A DNA stretch of 15,230 bases from CAZVLE01 sp964627855. Its GTDB lineage: Bacteria > Bacillota > Dethiobacteria > DTU022. The notes beneath the pieces were generated by a model. The model had not been told where the DNA came from and searched no databases. It saw nothing but the letters and a program-made list of their open reading frames with translations. Position 1 is the stretch's first letter. The number at the start of each line of letters is the position of its first letter. The position numbers and the translations under genes were made by a program. Shown here in pieces: positions 1-6,744 of this stretch. The stretch covers positions 1 through 15,230 of the forward strand of contig CAZVLE010000024.1 in assembly GCA_964627855.1 (NCBI GenBank). The letters run 5' to 3'.

Positions 1-39
1 CCTTGTTTGTGATCATAGCTAAAGCAGGGCTGAATAGGT

Positions 40-69
40 TTGACTTGCCATAAAATGGTGAAGTATTAT
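40..69 (+). promoter_or_regulatory. Predicted sigma-A promoter of the S41 lipoprotein gene
   Basis: TTGACT at 40-45 and TATTAT at 64-69 are separated by 18 bp and lie about 65 bases upstream of the S41 start codon. The hexamers are close to the vegetative consensus. No operator-like dyad overlaps them. This is a motif call only. Confidence 0.45.
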
Positions 70-135
70 AACCCTATCAGGAAAGTAAATTTTAAGCAAA
101 AATAGCTAGTAAATGACGACATGGAGGTGGGACGA

Positions 136-1620
136 ATGGAGAGCCGTATGATCAAGGCATACGCAATAGTGCTGGGCACCATGATTCTCTTGAGCACTGG
201 CTGCGGGGGTGAAAAGCCGGATGATGACTTCGAACTCCCCGAGGTTGCGGACTTCAGCGCATTAGAATGGGTCGAAGCCTTCGAATCGATGCACGAGAAG
301 ATATCCTTAGAGTACGCCTTCACAGAGTTAAGAGATGTTGACTGGGACCAAAAGATAGAGGAATACCGCCCCCTTATAGAGAAAGCCTGGGAGGAAAATG
401 ATAAGCGGGCTTACTATACCTTATTGCGCAGTTACCTTTTTTCGATTCCAGACGGCCACGTCGCCCTGATTACGGGTAGGAGTTATAACGATGACGACAT
501 GGGAACCCTCTGGCAGGAGGTTGGGGGCGGGTTCGGAATGACCGTCGCGTTCCTGGACGACAGACGTTTGGTCGCCGACTGGGTTGAGGAAATAGGGCCC
601 GCGGGTCGGGCGGGCATGGAGGCCGGTGCCGAGATAATTGAGTGGGATGGAAAGACTGCCGATGTTGCGCTGAGAGAGACCTCCACCATCTGGAGTGTGC
701 TCCCCCAGGCGACTAACGTTGGTCGTGATTATGAGCGCACCCGTTTCATGGTCCGGGCACCTGAGGGAGAGACGAGGACGGTAACGTTTCAGAATCCGGA
801 CAGCGCTCCGGCTAGTGCATCGTTGACGGCTGTCGACGACGAGATGGAGACTCTTAGGATGACCGACGTTTTCGGAAGCGGGTTTTCAGGCATTCCGGTG
901 GATAAATTCATCGAAGGGCGGCAGCTCGAGGACGGAATCGGTTATATCAAACTATACGGTGAAGCGGACAAACCGGACCAGGTTCCGACTATAGATCAGT
1001 TCACGGAGATGATCGAGGACTTCGAAGCCGCGAACGCCAGGGGCTTAATCATAGACCTTCGTGGAAATATGGGCGGCGCTGACGCTATGGCTGCTGCTTT
1101 TTTAGGGTCTTTTTACAGCACGAAGACTTTATACGAGTATACGAGCTGGTATAATCTAACCACCGGAGAGATGGAGATAGTGTTATTTGACGAGACAACC
1201 GGTGAAGTCAGGAGAGATGCCGGCCTGTATATCGAGCCGGCGCCGGTGAGCTTCACGGGGCGCGTGGTTGCGCTTGTCAACCCGGGATGCATATCTTCCG
1301 GTGAGGGCATAGCGATGGGCATAAGAAATCTGGACCACGGTGAGGTGGTTGGTTTCCGTGGCACCAATGGGTCGTTCGGGATGGTGATGGGGCCCGTGAT
1401 CGAGATGCCCGGCGGCTACTCGATCATGTACCCGGTCGGGCAATCCCTGGACAGGGACAGGAAGATCCAGTTGGACAGTAATGGACGTGAGGGGGGTGTG
1501 GCTCCTACGATAAGAGTTCCCCTGACCATGGAAAACGTGCTGCGATCTGCCTCTGGGATAGATGTCGAGCTGGAATACGCTCTCGAAGTACTGAAGGGTA
1601 CGCAGGAAGATGCACCATGA
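136..1620 (+). CDS. S41-family peptidase lipoprotein, tricorn-like catalytic site
   Basis: Predicted exported serine peptidase tethered to the outer face of the membrane. ATG at 136 is chosen because GGAGGTGG (123-130) sits 5 bases upstream; the in-frame ATG at 121 overlaps that site. The N-terminus is a lipoprotein signal with lipobox LSTGC (lipid Cys about residue 23). A PDZ-like segment with GGGFGM and GPAGRAGMEAGAEI lies near 130-175. The S41 core carries IDLRGNMGG (from about residue 306) and NPGCISSGEG, where a Ser of the SSGE motif (about 387-388) should be the nucleophile. The CtpA/Tsp-type lysine is absent: the equivalent stretch reads RGTNGSFG. A DGH motif (His codon 457-459) matches the N-terminal His of tricorn-like S41 members, suggesting a Ser/His mechanism. 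The family call is firm; the substrate is unknown. It converges with the next gene. Confidence 0.87.
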   Translation: MESRMIKAYAIVLGTMILLSTGCGGEKPDDDFELPEVADFSALEWVEAFESMHEKISLEYAFTELRDVDWDQKIEEYRPLIEKAWEENDKRAYYTLLRSYLFSIPDGHVALITGRSYNDDDMGTLWQEVGGGFGMTVAFLDDRRLVADWVEEIGPAGRAGMEAGAEIIEWDGKTADVALRETSTIWSVLPQATNVGRDYERTRFMVRAPEGETRTVTFQNPDSAPASASLTAVDDEMETLRMTDVFGSGFSGIPVDKFIEGRQLEDGIGYIKLYGEADKPDQVPTIDQFTEMIEDFEAANARGLIIDLRGNMGGADAMAAAFLGSFYSTKTLYEYTSWYNLTTGEMEIVLFDETTGEVRRDAGLYIEPAPVSFTGRVVALVNPGCISSGEGIAMGIRNLDHGEVVGFRGTNGSFGMVMGPVIEMPGGYSIMYPVGQSLDRDRKIQLDSNGREGGVAPTIRVPLTMENVLRSASGIDVELEYALEVLKGTQEDAP

Positions 1621-1711
1621 GTCGTTATAAAAAATAACTATTATTATGATCAGTGGTAGTGCTTTTATACCAGTGAATAAGCTCTTTAAAGAATTCTCAA
1701 GGCAGGTTCCG

Positions 1712-3412
1712 CTATTCAAGGTAGAGATTAAGTAGGTTAAAAGCACCGTCCACCCGGTCGGGTACGTGGCGTAGTTTCTGGTTGCCCCACTGCGAGCTGC
1801 TCCAGGTAAAAGGCTCTCCCTCGACGTGGGGTGTGCCGTATCTCATCCAGAAACTCTTATTTGTTGAGAGGTGGTCAAAGCGCCCTTCAAAGCTCATCAA
1901 CTCTAGAGCTGCTGAAGCCAGGACTGCCTTGGCATCTATTGAACCGTCGGGGATTGTTTTTGGGCTGTCCGTTTCTCCGTAGCCCAGGTCCCACCGCCCG
2001 TAGATCGATAAGGGGTTACCCGGTTCCGTGTAGGTAATCAGTTCTTTTGCCGTCTCAACATCTACTACTGAGTCGATCATTTCCAGAAACTGTCTTCTTC
2101 TTGCCGGACGGTTGTCGGCAGCCTGCAAATCATCCCTGATCTGGTAGGAGGCGGGGTAGTTTATTCCCAGGATATAGCTTTCGGTCACCAGCTCCCGGTC
2201 ATAATCAAGATTACGTCCTTCAGGTTTGCTCTCTACCCTGTAGCCCTGTTCATGAGGGAAAAAGAAGATAAAGCTCTGGTGGGAAATTTCAACCAGGCCT
2301 AGATCACCACTTTTGGCATCAACGACCATGTAGCCGTTCATGTAGGTGCCTGAGGTATCGATAGAAATATATTCAAAAAACTCCTCAATGCTTGAAGCGA
2401 ATTGCTCTGCAGCCGCAGCCCGCCAGAATGACCAGAGAGCGTCAACTCTTGAAGCGCTGTAGGTAGCCCGGTGGGTGGTTTCATTAAAGAGGATGCCCTT
2501 GTTGTTGTAACCGAAATCTGTGTTGGAGGCCAGGATCCCGGGAAAAACTGCGTTAACAACCATAATATCATCGTTTACGGCCAGGTTCAGGGCGTGGGAC
2601 TGGTTTAAGTAGCTGTACCAGGTGTTGTGTGTAATGATTACATCATCGTCAAGCTTTTTCACAAATGCCGAGCACCTGGTCTGATAGGCCCTGGCAACGC
2701 TTGCATCGCTAAAGGCCAAATCATCGCTTAAATCCATAAAGGCATTTATAAAATAGAGATCAAGCCAGGTCATGGTTGAGGTCTCGTAACCCAGTTTTAA
2801 TTCATCCGCGGCAAAGTAATCCAGGGCAGGCAACCACTCTCCGCTGAAGTCCAGGTCTGCAGGCTCGCTCACCCCGGTTCCGTGGTAAATTCCGAGCAGC
2901 CTGAAGAGCAGTCTTTTGAAATTGTTCTTTTGATCTCTGTTTTCCAGGGATTCGATAAAATCTAGGGTATACTGGTAATTTTCCAGCAGTAGTTGGGCAG
3001 CAAGCTCTAAATCTTCTTCAGAGGGAGGAATCCGGGTGGGAAAGCTGTGCGATGGATCAAGCAGGAAAAGGCTGTCCCAGGTGTTGTCGCGGGCTGAAGT
3101 AATCATCTTGCCCTGCAGGGAGCTTTGAATATAACCGGCCTTGTATTCTGCCCTAAAGATGTTTTCGTCCCTGGCTACGATCGTAAAATTGTAGATATTA
3201 TCGACTACCTCGCCGACTCCCATGGACTGATCGTCAAGGGAATAGTGCATTTCAAAGAGTGACTCCAGGGCGTCATCATCCAGCTCATCCGGCTTACGGT
3301 CTTCCTGAGGTACAACCTCTTCTTCTACCGGTTGCGGCTCGCCGTTGTTACTACACGCGCCGGTGAAAACCGCTGCTGCTAACAATAAACCAATCAAGAC
3401 AACGCGCAACAT
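1712..3412 (-). CDS. Phospholipase B-like Ntn-hydrolase lipoprotein
   Basis: Predicted surface-anchored amidase/lipase-like enzyme of the phospholipase B-like (PLBD/laminin A) family, known mostly from eukaryotic lysosomes. The N-terminus is a lipoprotein signal with lipobox FTGAC (Cys about 20), then an acidic Pro/Glu-rich linker. Family landmarks in order are RCSAFVKK (Cys about 247), ITHNTWYSYLNQ, NAVFPGILASNTDF, SGTYMNGYMVVD, GINYPASYQIRD and a C-terminal FTWSSSQW. They parallel CSALVK, AHNTWNSYQN, SGTYNNQWMIVD and FQWSTSPF of animal PLBD proteins as I recall them. In the family that Cys becomes the N-terminal nucleophile after self-cleavage. Length (566 aa) is normal for the family. ATG at 3412 is preferred over GTG at 3415 because the ribosome site AGGGGTG (3418-3424) is then 5 bases away. 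The true substrate is unknown. Confidence 0.75.
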   Translation of the reverse strand: MLRVVLIGLLLAAAVFTGACSNNGEPQPVEEEVVPQEDRKPDELDDDALESLFEMHYSLDDQSMGVGEVVDNIYNFTIVARDENIFRAEYKAGYIQSSLQGKMITSARDNTWDSLFLLDPSHSFPTRIPPSEEDLELAAQLLLENYQYTLDFIESLENRDQKNNFKRLLFRLLGIYHGTGVSEPADLDFSGEWLPALDYFAADELKLGYETSTMTWLDLYFINAFMDLSDDLAFSDASVARAYQTRCSAFVKKLDDDVIITHNTWYSYLNQSHALNLAVNDDIMVVNAVFPGILASNTDFGYNNKGILFNETTHRATYSASRVDALWSFWRAAAAEQFASSIEEFFEYISIDTSGTYMNGYMVVDAKSGDLGLVEISHQSFIFFFPHEQGYRVESKPEGRNLDYDRELVTESYILGINYPASYQIRDDLQAADNRPARRRQFLEMIDSVVDVETAKELITYTEPGNPLSIYGRWDLGYGETDSPKTIPDGSIDAKAVLASAALELMSFEGRFDHLSTNKSFWMRYGTPHVEGEPFTWSSSQWGNQKLRHVPDRVDGAFNLLNLYLE

Positions 3413-3529
3413 CACATCACCCCTGTAAGCGATTAGTGTCTGGCTCCCGATGGCAGAAGCAATTTACTTCCGCTCTGTCTATTTTATACTAATTAAAACC
3501 TTATTTGTGAGGTAGCAGACAGCCAAATC

Positions 3530-3551
3530 GGGGACGGTTCTCTGTTTTATT
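3530..3551 (+). repeat. 22-bp direct repeat, copy 1
   Basis: A 22-base sequence beginning GGGGACGGTTCTCTG and ending TTTTATT occurs here and again, identical and in the same orientation, at 5302-5323. The flanking bases differ (c and g here; a and c at the second copy), so identity stops exactly at the ends. Sequences of this GGGGACGGTTCTC type recall the REP-like termini scattered in Clostridia genomes, but that link is from memory. Confidence 0.8.
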
Positions 3552-3796
3552 GGGGCAGCAACGACAGGCTATTTTGAGGGTATCTATGTGGATAGCAGAA
3601 TAATCCAGTCCTTGCAAGTATGCCTGCCGGTGAGAATGGTTAGGCAATTTGCAGAAGCCAAAAGATTATTGGAGGCCCAATAGAAAAACTAATTCTTGTA
3701 TCAGCAATAATCAGCAAGAAGGATCGGGGAAGAGCGTTTTCAGGTCAGCCTTGGTTGTTCCTGGTATGATTGGTAGAATCATCAGGGTTCCAGATG

Positions 3797-3826
3797 TTGT
3801 CAGCTCAGGCTAATAGCAGTTATACT
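3797..3826 (+). promoter_or_regulatory. Predicted sigma-A promoter upstream of the AbrB relic and sugar dehydrogenase
   Basis: TTGTCA (3797-3802) and TATACT (3821-3826) are separated by 18 bp, about 35 bases before the ATG of the AbrB relic. It probably once drove an antitoxin operon. No better promoter was seen before the sugar dehydrogenase at 4088, so it may now serve that gene. Confidence 0.5.
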
Positions 3827-3860
3827 AAAGTAAGCAAGGTTATAAAAGGAGGGGTTAAGC

Positions 3861-4071
3861 ATGTCTTATTTTTCTAAGGTATCATCTAAAGGATGGATAG
3901 TTATACCTAAAGATATTCGCGATAAATATAACATCGTTCCTGGAAAACCCAGGGGAAAGTAGGGATGTGCCAGCGGTTCCAGGAGGGCAGTGTTTGAACT
4001 GTTTGAGGTGAGTGATCAGGTGGTGAAAGGCACTTTTAAAAGCAGACAGAGAGGAGCATCATTCTGTCTAA
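3861..4071 (+). pseudogene. Decayed AbrB/VapB-type antitoxin gene
   Basis: A strong ribosome site (AAAGGAGGGG, 3845-3854) precedes ATG 3861. The reading frame encodes 33 residues ending at TAG 3960-3962: FSKVSSKGWIVIPKDIRDKY then NIVPGK. This is the N-terminal half of a SpoVT/AbrB swapped-hairpin DNA-binding domain. The normal second half is missing from this frame. Another frame at 4027-4071 encodes KALLKADREEEHHSV and a stop, which resembles the C-terminal tail of VapB-type antitoxins. The gene therefore seems broken by indels rather than cleanly truncated. No PIN or other toxin follows; the next gene is the sugar dehydrogenase, whose ribosome site begins a few bases after the relic's final stop. 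The N-terminal half is secure; the tail assignment is an inference. Confidence 0.65.
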
Positions 4072-4087
4072 AGAAGGTGATAAACCA

Positions 4088-5302
4088 ATGAAACGAAGAA
4101 TGCTAATAATTGCTTCTATTGCTTTTGTGTTATTGTTAGGTTTGACAGCCTATTACATGATGCAACAGGGCAGGGTTACTGACGAAACGGCTCGCGTCGA
4201 TAAGCCTATTGCTCAACCGGTCAGAGATGTAGAGCCGGTACTCGAGGTTGTCGCTGAAGATCTGGGCCTTATCTGGGCGATTGATTTCCTGCCAGGCACA
4301 GCAAAGTTACTGGCTAACGAAAAATCAGGCTCCATGTTCCTTATCGATACCGGAACACTCGATATCACAGAGATTGCCGGTGCTCCTGAGGTTGCATCAG
4401 GTGGCCAGGGCGGCTTGCTCGATGTGACAGTGTCACCCGACTTTGAAGCTGATAGCTTCGTCTATCTAACATATTCTGCCGCGAATGATGCAGGTGCCAC
4501 GGCAACCCACCTGGCCCGCGCACAACTGGACTTAGATGAGCGAAGCTTAAGTGGCATAGAGATATTATATGTGGCTGAGCCTTTCCTGAGCGGAACAGCC
4601 CATTATGGATCCCGGGTAGTAATAGAGGGTGACTATCTATACATGACTATCGGCGATCGCGGAGACAAGAATTTCGACAATCACGTATCACAGGATACTA
4701 CCAATGTTCTTGGTACAACTATTCGGCTACTGCGTGATGGTTTGATACCTAAAGATAATCCCTTTGTTGGTGATCCAAATGTGCTTGATGAAATATACAC
4801 ATATGGCCACCGCAATTCACAGGGTATGACCATACATCCGGAAACGAAAGAGATCTGGCAAAGCGAACACGGAGAGCGTGACGGTGATGAGATTAATATT
4901 ATCAGCGGGGGCAACAACTATGGTTGGCCGGTAGCTACCTATGGTTGCACCTATACCACTGGCCAAGAAATCGGGGTCTTTCCTGAAGATCGTGATGACA
5001 CGGTCAATCCGATCCATTACTGGGAATGCGGCAGTGGTGGATTTCCACCCGCCGGGATGACATTTTATGATGCGGATGGGTTTGCAGACTGGCAGGGTGA
5101 CCTCTTTGTCGGCGGCCTGGCGGGTCAATACCTGGCCCATTTCCGGGTCGTCGTTGGCGGATTTGAAGAGCTTGACCCACTGCTTGCAGATGAAGGCTGG
5201 CGCATTCGCGACGTTACAGTCGGTTATCATGATGGTGCCATCTATGCTGCTGTCGAAGGTCGCAGCGTCTCAATCGTCCGCATCGCACCCAAACCTATAT
5301 AG
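4088..5302 (+). CDS. PQQ-dependent aldose sugar dehydrogenase family protein (membrane-anchored)
   Basis: Predicted six-bladed beta-propeller quinoprotein of the soluble glucose/aldose sugar dehydrogenase family (YliI/Asd-like), which oxidises sugars with PQQ outside the cytoplasm. A Lys/Arg-rich start and hydrophobic residues 5-24 form a signal or membrane anchor. Family motifs: GGQGGLLDVTVSPDF (105-119), HYGSR (172-176, candidate catalytic His), YMTIGDRGD (185-193), TYGHRNSQGM (238-247), SEHGERDGDEINII (259-272), NNYGWP (276-281) and PAGMTFY (321-327). At 404 aa it is complete for the family (E. coli relative about 371). AAGGTG (4074-4079) sits 8 bases before ATG. No PQQ synthesis gene is visible, so cofactor supply is open. 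It lies in the old toxin position behind the AbrB relic, and its stop codon shares a base with repeat copy 2, suggesting acquisition. Confidence 0.88.
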   Translation: MKRRMLIIASIAFVLLLGLTAYYMMQQGRVTDETARVDKPIAQPVRDVEPVLEVVAEDLGLIWAIDFLPGTAKLLANEKSGSMFLIDTGTLDITEIAGAPEVASGGQGGLLDVTVSPDFEADSFVYLTYSAANDAGATATHLARAQLDLDERSLSGIEILYVAEPFLSGTAHYGSRVVIEGDYLYMTIGDRGDKNFDNHVSQDTTNVLGTTIRLLRDGLIPKDNPFVGDPNVLDEIYTYGHRNSQGMTIHPETKEIWQSEHGERDGDEINIISGGNNYGWPVATYGCTYTTGQEIGVFPEDRDDTVNPIHYWECGSGGFPPAGMTFYDADGFADWQGDLFVGGLAGQYLAHFRVVVGGFEELDPLLADEGWRIRDVTVGYHDGAIYAAVEGRSVSIVRIAPKPI

Positions 5303-5323
5303 GGGACGGTTCTCTGTTTTATT
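5302..5323 (+). repeat. 22-bp direct repeat, copy 2
   Basis: Identical to 3530-3551 in sequence and orientation. Its first G is the last base of the TAG stop of the sugar dehydrogenase gene. The two copies bracket about 1.75 kb that contains the AbrB relic and the dehydrogenase. Confidence 0.8.
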
Positions 5324-5364
5324 CAGGTTTCCTTGTTTTTATTTCTATTGTGCCGAAAACAATC

Positions 5365-5478
5365 ATGTCAAAGTTTCACCAGCCATTTCTTCTGAATATA
5401 GAGCCCGGGAGCGTAATCTTAGATGCAGGCTTTGCCCAGGGGCGTATCAACAGGAATGTTGCCGAGGTGTCCTTTTAA
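5365..5478 (+). pseudogene. Methyltransferase motif-I fragment
   Basis: A 37-residue open frame from ATG 5365 to TAA 5476-5478 contains IEPGSVILDAGFAQGRINRN followed by VAEV. This resembles the first strand and glycine-rich SAM-binding motif I of class I methyltransferases (VLDAGCGxGR), with GC changed to FA. No ribosome site of note is present and the rest of a methyltransferase does not follow in any frame. I read it as the stump of a deleted gene just downstream of repeat copy 2. A chance match over such a short stretch cannot be excluded. Confidence 0.35.
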
Positions 5479-5489
5479 AAACCGCTGAT

Positions 5490-5519
5490 GACGGGGCAGG
5501 TTTCATCAACAGCCCCGTC
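5490..5519 (+). other. 8-bp perfect hairpin in the leader of the alpha/beta hydrolase
   Basis: GACGGGGC (5490-5497) pairs with GCCCCGTC (5512-5519) around a 14-base loop, 15 bases before the ribosome site of the gene at 5548. No T-run follows, so it is not a typical terminator. TGATGA (5486-5491) could instead pair with TCATCA (5503-5508), which would exclude the larger stem. Function is unproven. Confidence 0.4.
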
Positions 5520-5547
5520 CACCAGCATGTTAAGAAGGTGGAGAGCG

Positions 5548-6558
5548 ATGAAAAGCATTTTTATGAAAGCGATTAAGGTTTGCTGTTTATTATTGGCTAT
5601 GGCTTTTGCGTTAATCGGTTTCTACAATACCCTGATCTTTTTACAGCATCGTTCAATAAAGGATTTTGTAGAAAGCAGGGAAGCGGAAAGAGATTACGAA
5701 CCGGAGCTGCTCTATAACCTGAATGGCGGAGAACCCCTGTTTTTGGTAAACCCTGAATATGAACAAACCTTTATTTTCTTCGAAGGCTTCAGGGCGCTGG
5801 CCCCGGCGGGAATGTATGACGATTGGTTCAGGGAGGTCCATCAAAAGCATAAAATAAATATAATAGTTCCTGTTTACGGCCTGCAGAGCTTTCCCTTTGC
5901 CCAGCGGGACAGGGGTTCTGAGTGGCATTACCAGGAAGATATGCGGACAGGAATCCAGATTTATGAGGCCTATACCTCACTGCTGCCGGAAAACCACCGC
6001 ATTGTAACCGGATCGATGTCTTTCGGAACACTGCTTAATTTAGCCATTTGCGCCAAAACAGAGCGCAAGCCCGATGCGGTAATTTTAATGTCTCCCCTTA
6101 ATTCGGGGCTGGATTTTCGGGCCGCTGGAGAAATAGTGCATTGGCTGTCCAAGCAGACTTCGTGGCTGAGGCATATTATCCCCTACTCAAGAGCCGGAAC
6201 GCCTCCCGGCAGAGCAACCCCATGGGACATCGTGAATGATGAGATAAATGTTGAAGTGGCGGAAAAATTCTATATGAATTATGAAGATAGCTCGCAATAC
6301 GGCTATCAGACCGAAGTAATAGCAGGGTGGTTAGAAGAGAGACTGGTGCCTCTGATAAAGGAACTGGAGATCACCTTCATCTGGGGTGACAGCGATCTTT
6401 ACTTCAGCCAGGAAGGCTTTTTCAACCTGGCGACAATACTCGGGGAAGCCGGTAATAATGTTTCGGTAAATGTCATGCAGAACTCAGGGCATATGGTGCT
6501 GCTGGACAACGATCGGGACAGGGCCAGAGAAATAGTTCTGGAAGTGTTAACTCAATAA
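5548..6558 (+). CDS. Membrane-anchored alpha/beta hydrolase of unknown substrate
   Basis: Predicted serine hydrolase anchored by one N-terminal membrane segment (residues 9-31, VCCLLLAMAFALIGFYNTL), with the catalytic domain probably outside. The nucleophile elbow reads IVTGSMSFGTL around residue 158; the position usually held by the first Gly of GxSxG is Ser here (SMSFG). Candidate acids are D281/D283 in IWGDSDLYF, and the His is in NSGHMVLLD (H315). Order and spacing of the triad fit the fold. ATG at 5548 is chosen because AAGGTGGAG (5535-5543) lies 4 bases upstream and because it gives a proper signal-anchor; an in-frame ATG at 5488 is preceded by nothing useful and would cross the hairpin region. 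It seems to be a single-gene unit. Substrate cannot be guessed; it could be an esterase, lipase or peptidase. Confidence 0.72.
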   Translation: MKSIFMKAIKVCCLLLAMAFALIGFYNTLIFLQHRSIKDFVESREAERDYEPELLYNLNGGEPLFLVNPEYEQTFIFFEGFRALAPAGMYDDWFREVHQKHKINIIVPVYGLQSFPFAQRDRGSEWHYQEDMRTGIQIYEAYTSLLPENHRIVTGSMSFGTLLNLAICAKTERKPDAVILMSPLNSGLDFRAAGEIVHWLSKQTSWLRHIIPYSRAGTPPGRATPWDIVNDEINVEVAEKFYMNYEDSSQYGYQTEVIAGWLEERLVPLIKELEITFIWGDSDLYFSQEGFFNLATILGEAGNNVSVNVMQNSGHMVLLDNDRDRAREIVLEVLTQ

Positions 6559-6670
6559 ACCATCGCCAAGGAACTCATTGGACGTTGCTGCTGCAGGGCA
6601 AGCCTGGTTTCAGAGTCATAACCTAAAAAGCGATACTTTAAAGGAATTCAGAAACAAATAACGAATAATG

Positions 6671-6735
6671 CCCTAATTTTATTTTCCGATGCATCAATTT
6701 CGCCTGATTTATTTAATCAGGCTAATTAGGGGAGG
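6671..6735 (+). promoter_or_regulatory. Structured leader that could mask the ribosome site of the next gene
   Basis: A perfect 8-bp stem, GCCTGATT (6702-6709) with AATCAGGC (6715-6722) and a 5-base loop, ends just before the ribosome site GGGGAGG (6729-6735). CCCTAATT (6671-6678) is exactly complementary to AATTAGGG (6724-6731), so an outer stem could enclose the hairpin and cover the start of the ribosome site. No T-run follows. It could also be a weak end for the preceding gene. Confidence 0.4.
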
Positions 6736-6744
6736 TTGCTTTTT

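Larger units (their letters stand above)
3416..3860. other. Intergenic stretch with repeat copy and a possible gene remnant
   Basis: No intact gene is seen. The stretch holds one copy of the 22-bp repeat (3530-3551) and the promoter at 3797-3826. Plus-strand frame 3516-3683 stays open for 55 codons, ending in a protein-like run (GYFEGIYVDSRII, then RQFAEAKRLLEAQ), but it has no good start codon or ribosome site and I do not recognise it. It may be the tail of a lost gene. A small 6-bp hairpin (ATGATT/AATCAT) lies near 3765-3781. Confidence 0.4.

Noticed and set aside
1183..1746. Long open frame on the minus strand across the S41 3' end
   Set aside because: It lies antisense to a clear S41 peptidase, has no family motifs and no ribosome site, and its residues look like antisense of Gly/Glu-rich coding sequence.
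3516..3683. Open 55-codon frame with protein-like C-terminal half
   Set aside because: No start codon with a ribosome site and no recognised family. Mentioned in the intergenic note but not called as a gene.
5490..5519. Perfect GC-rich hairpin as a rho-independent terminator
   Set aside because: No T-run follows and it sits just before a ribosome site, so it is more likely a leader structure or chance.
5067..5576. Open frame of 169 codons overlapping the dehydrogenase end and the next leader
   Set aside because: More than 200 bases overlap the dehydrogenase in another frame, the composition is not protein-like, and no start signal is present.
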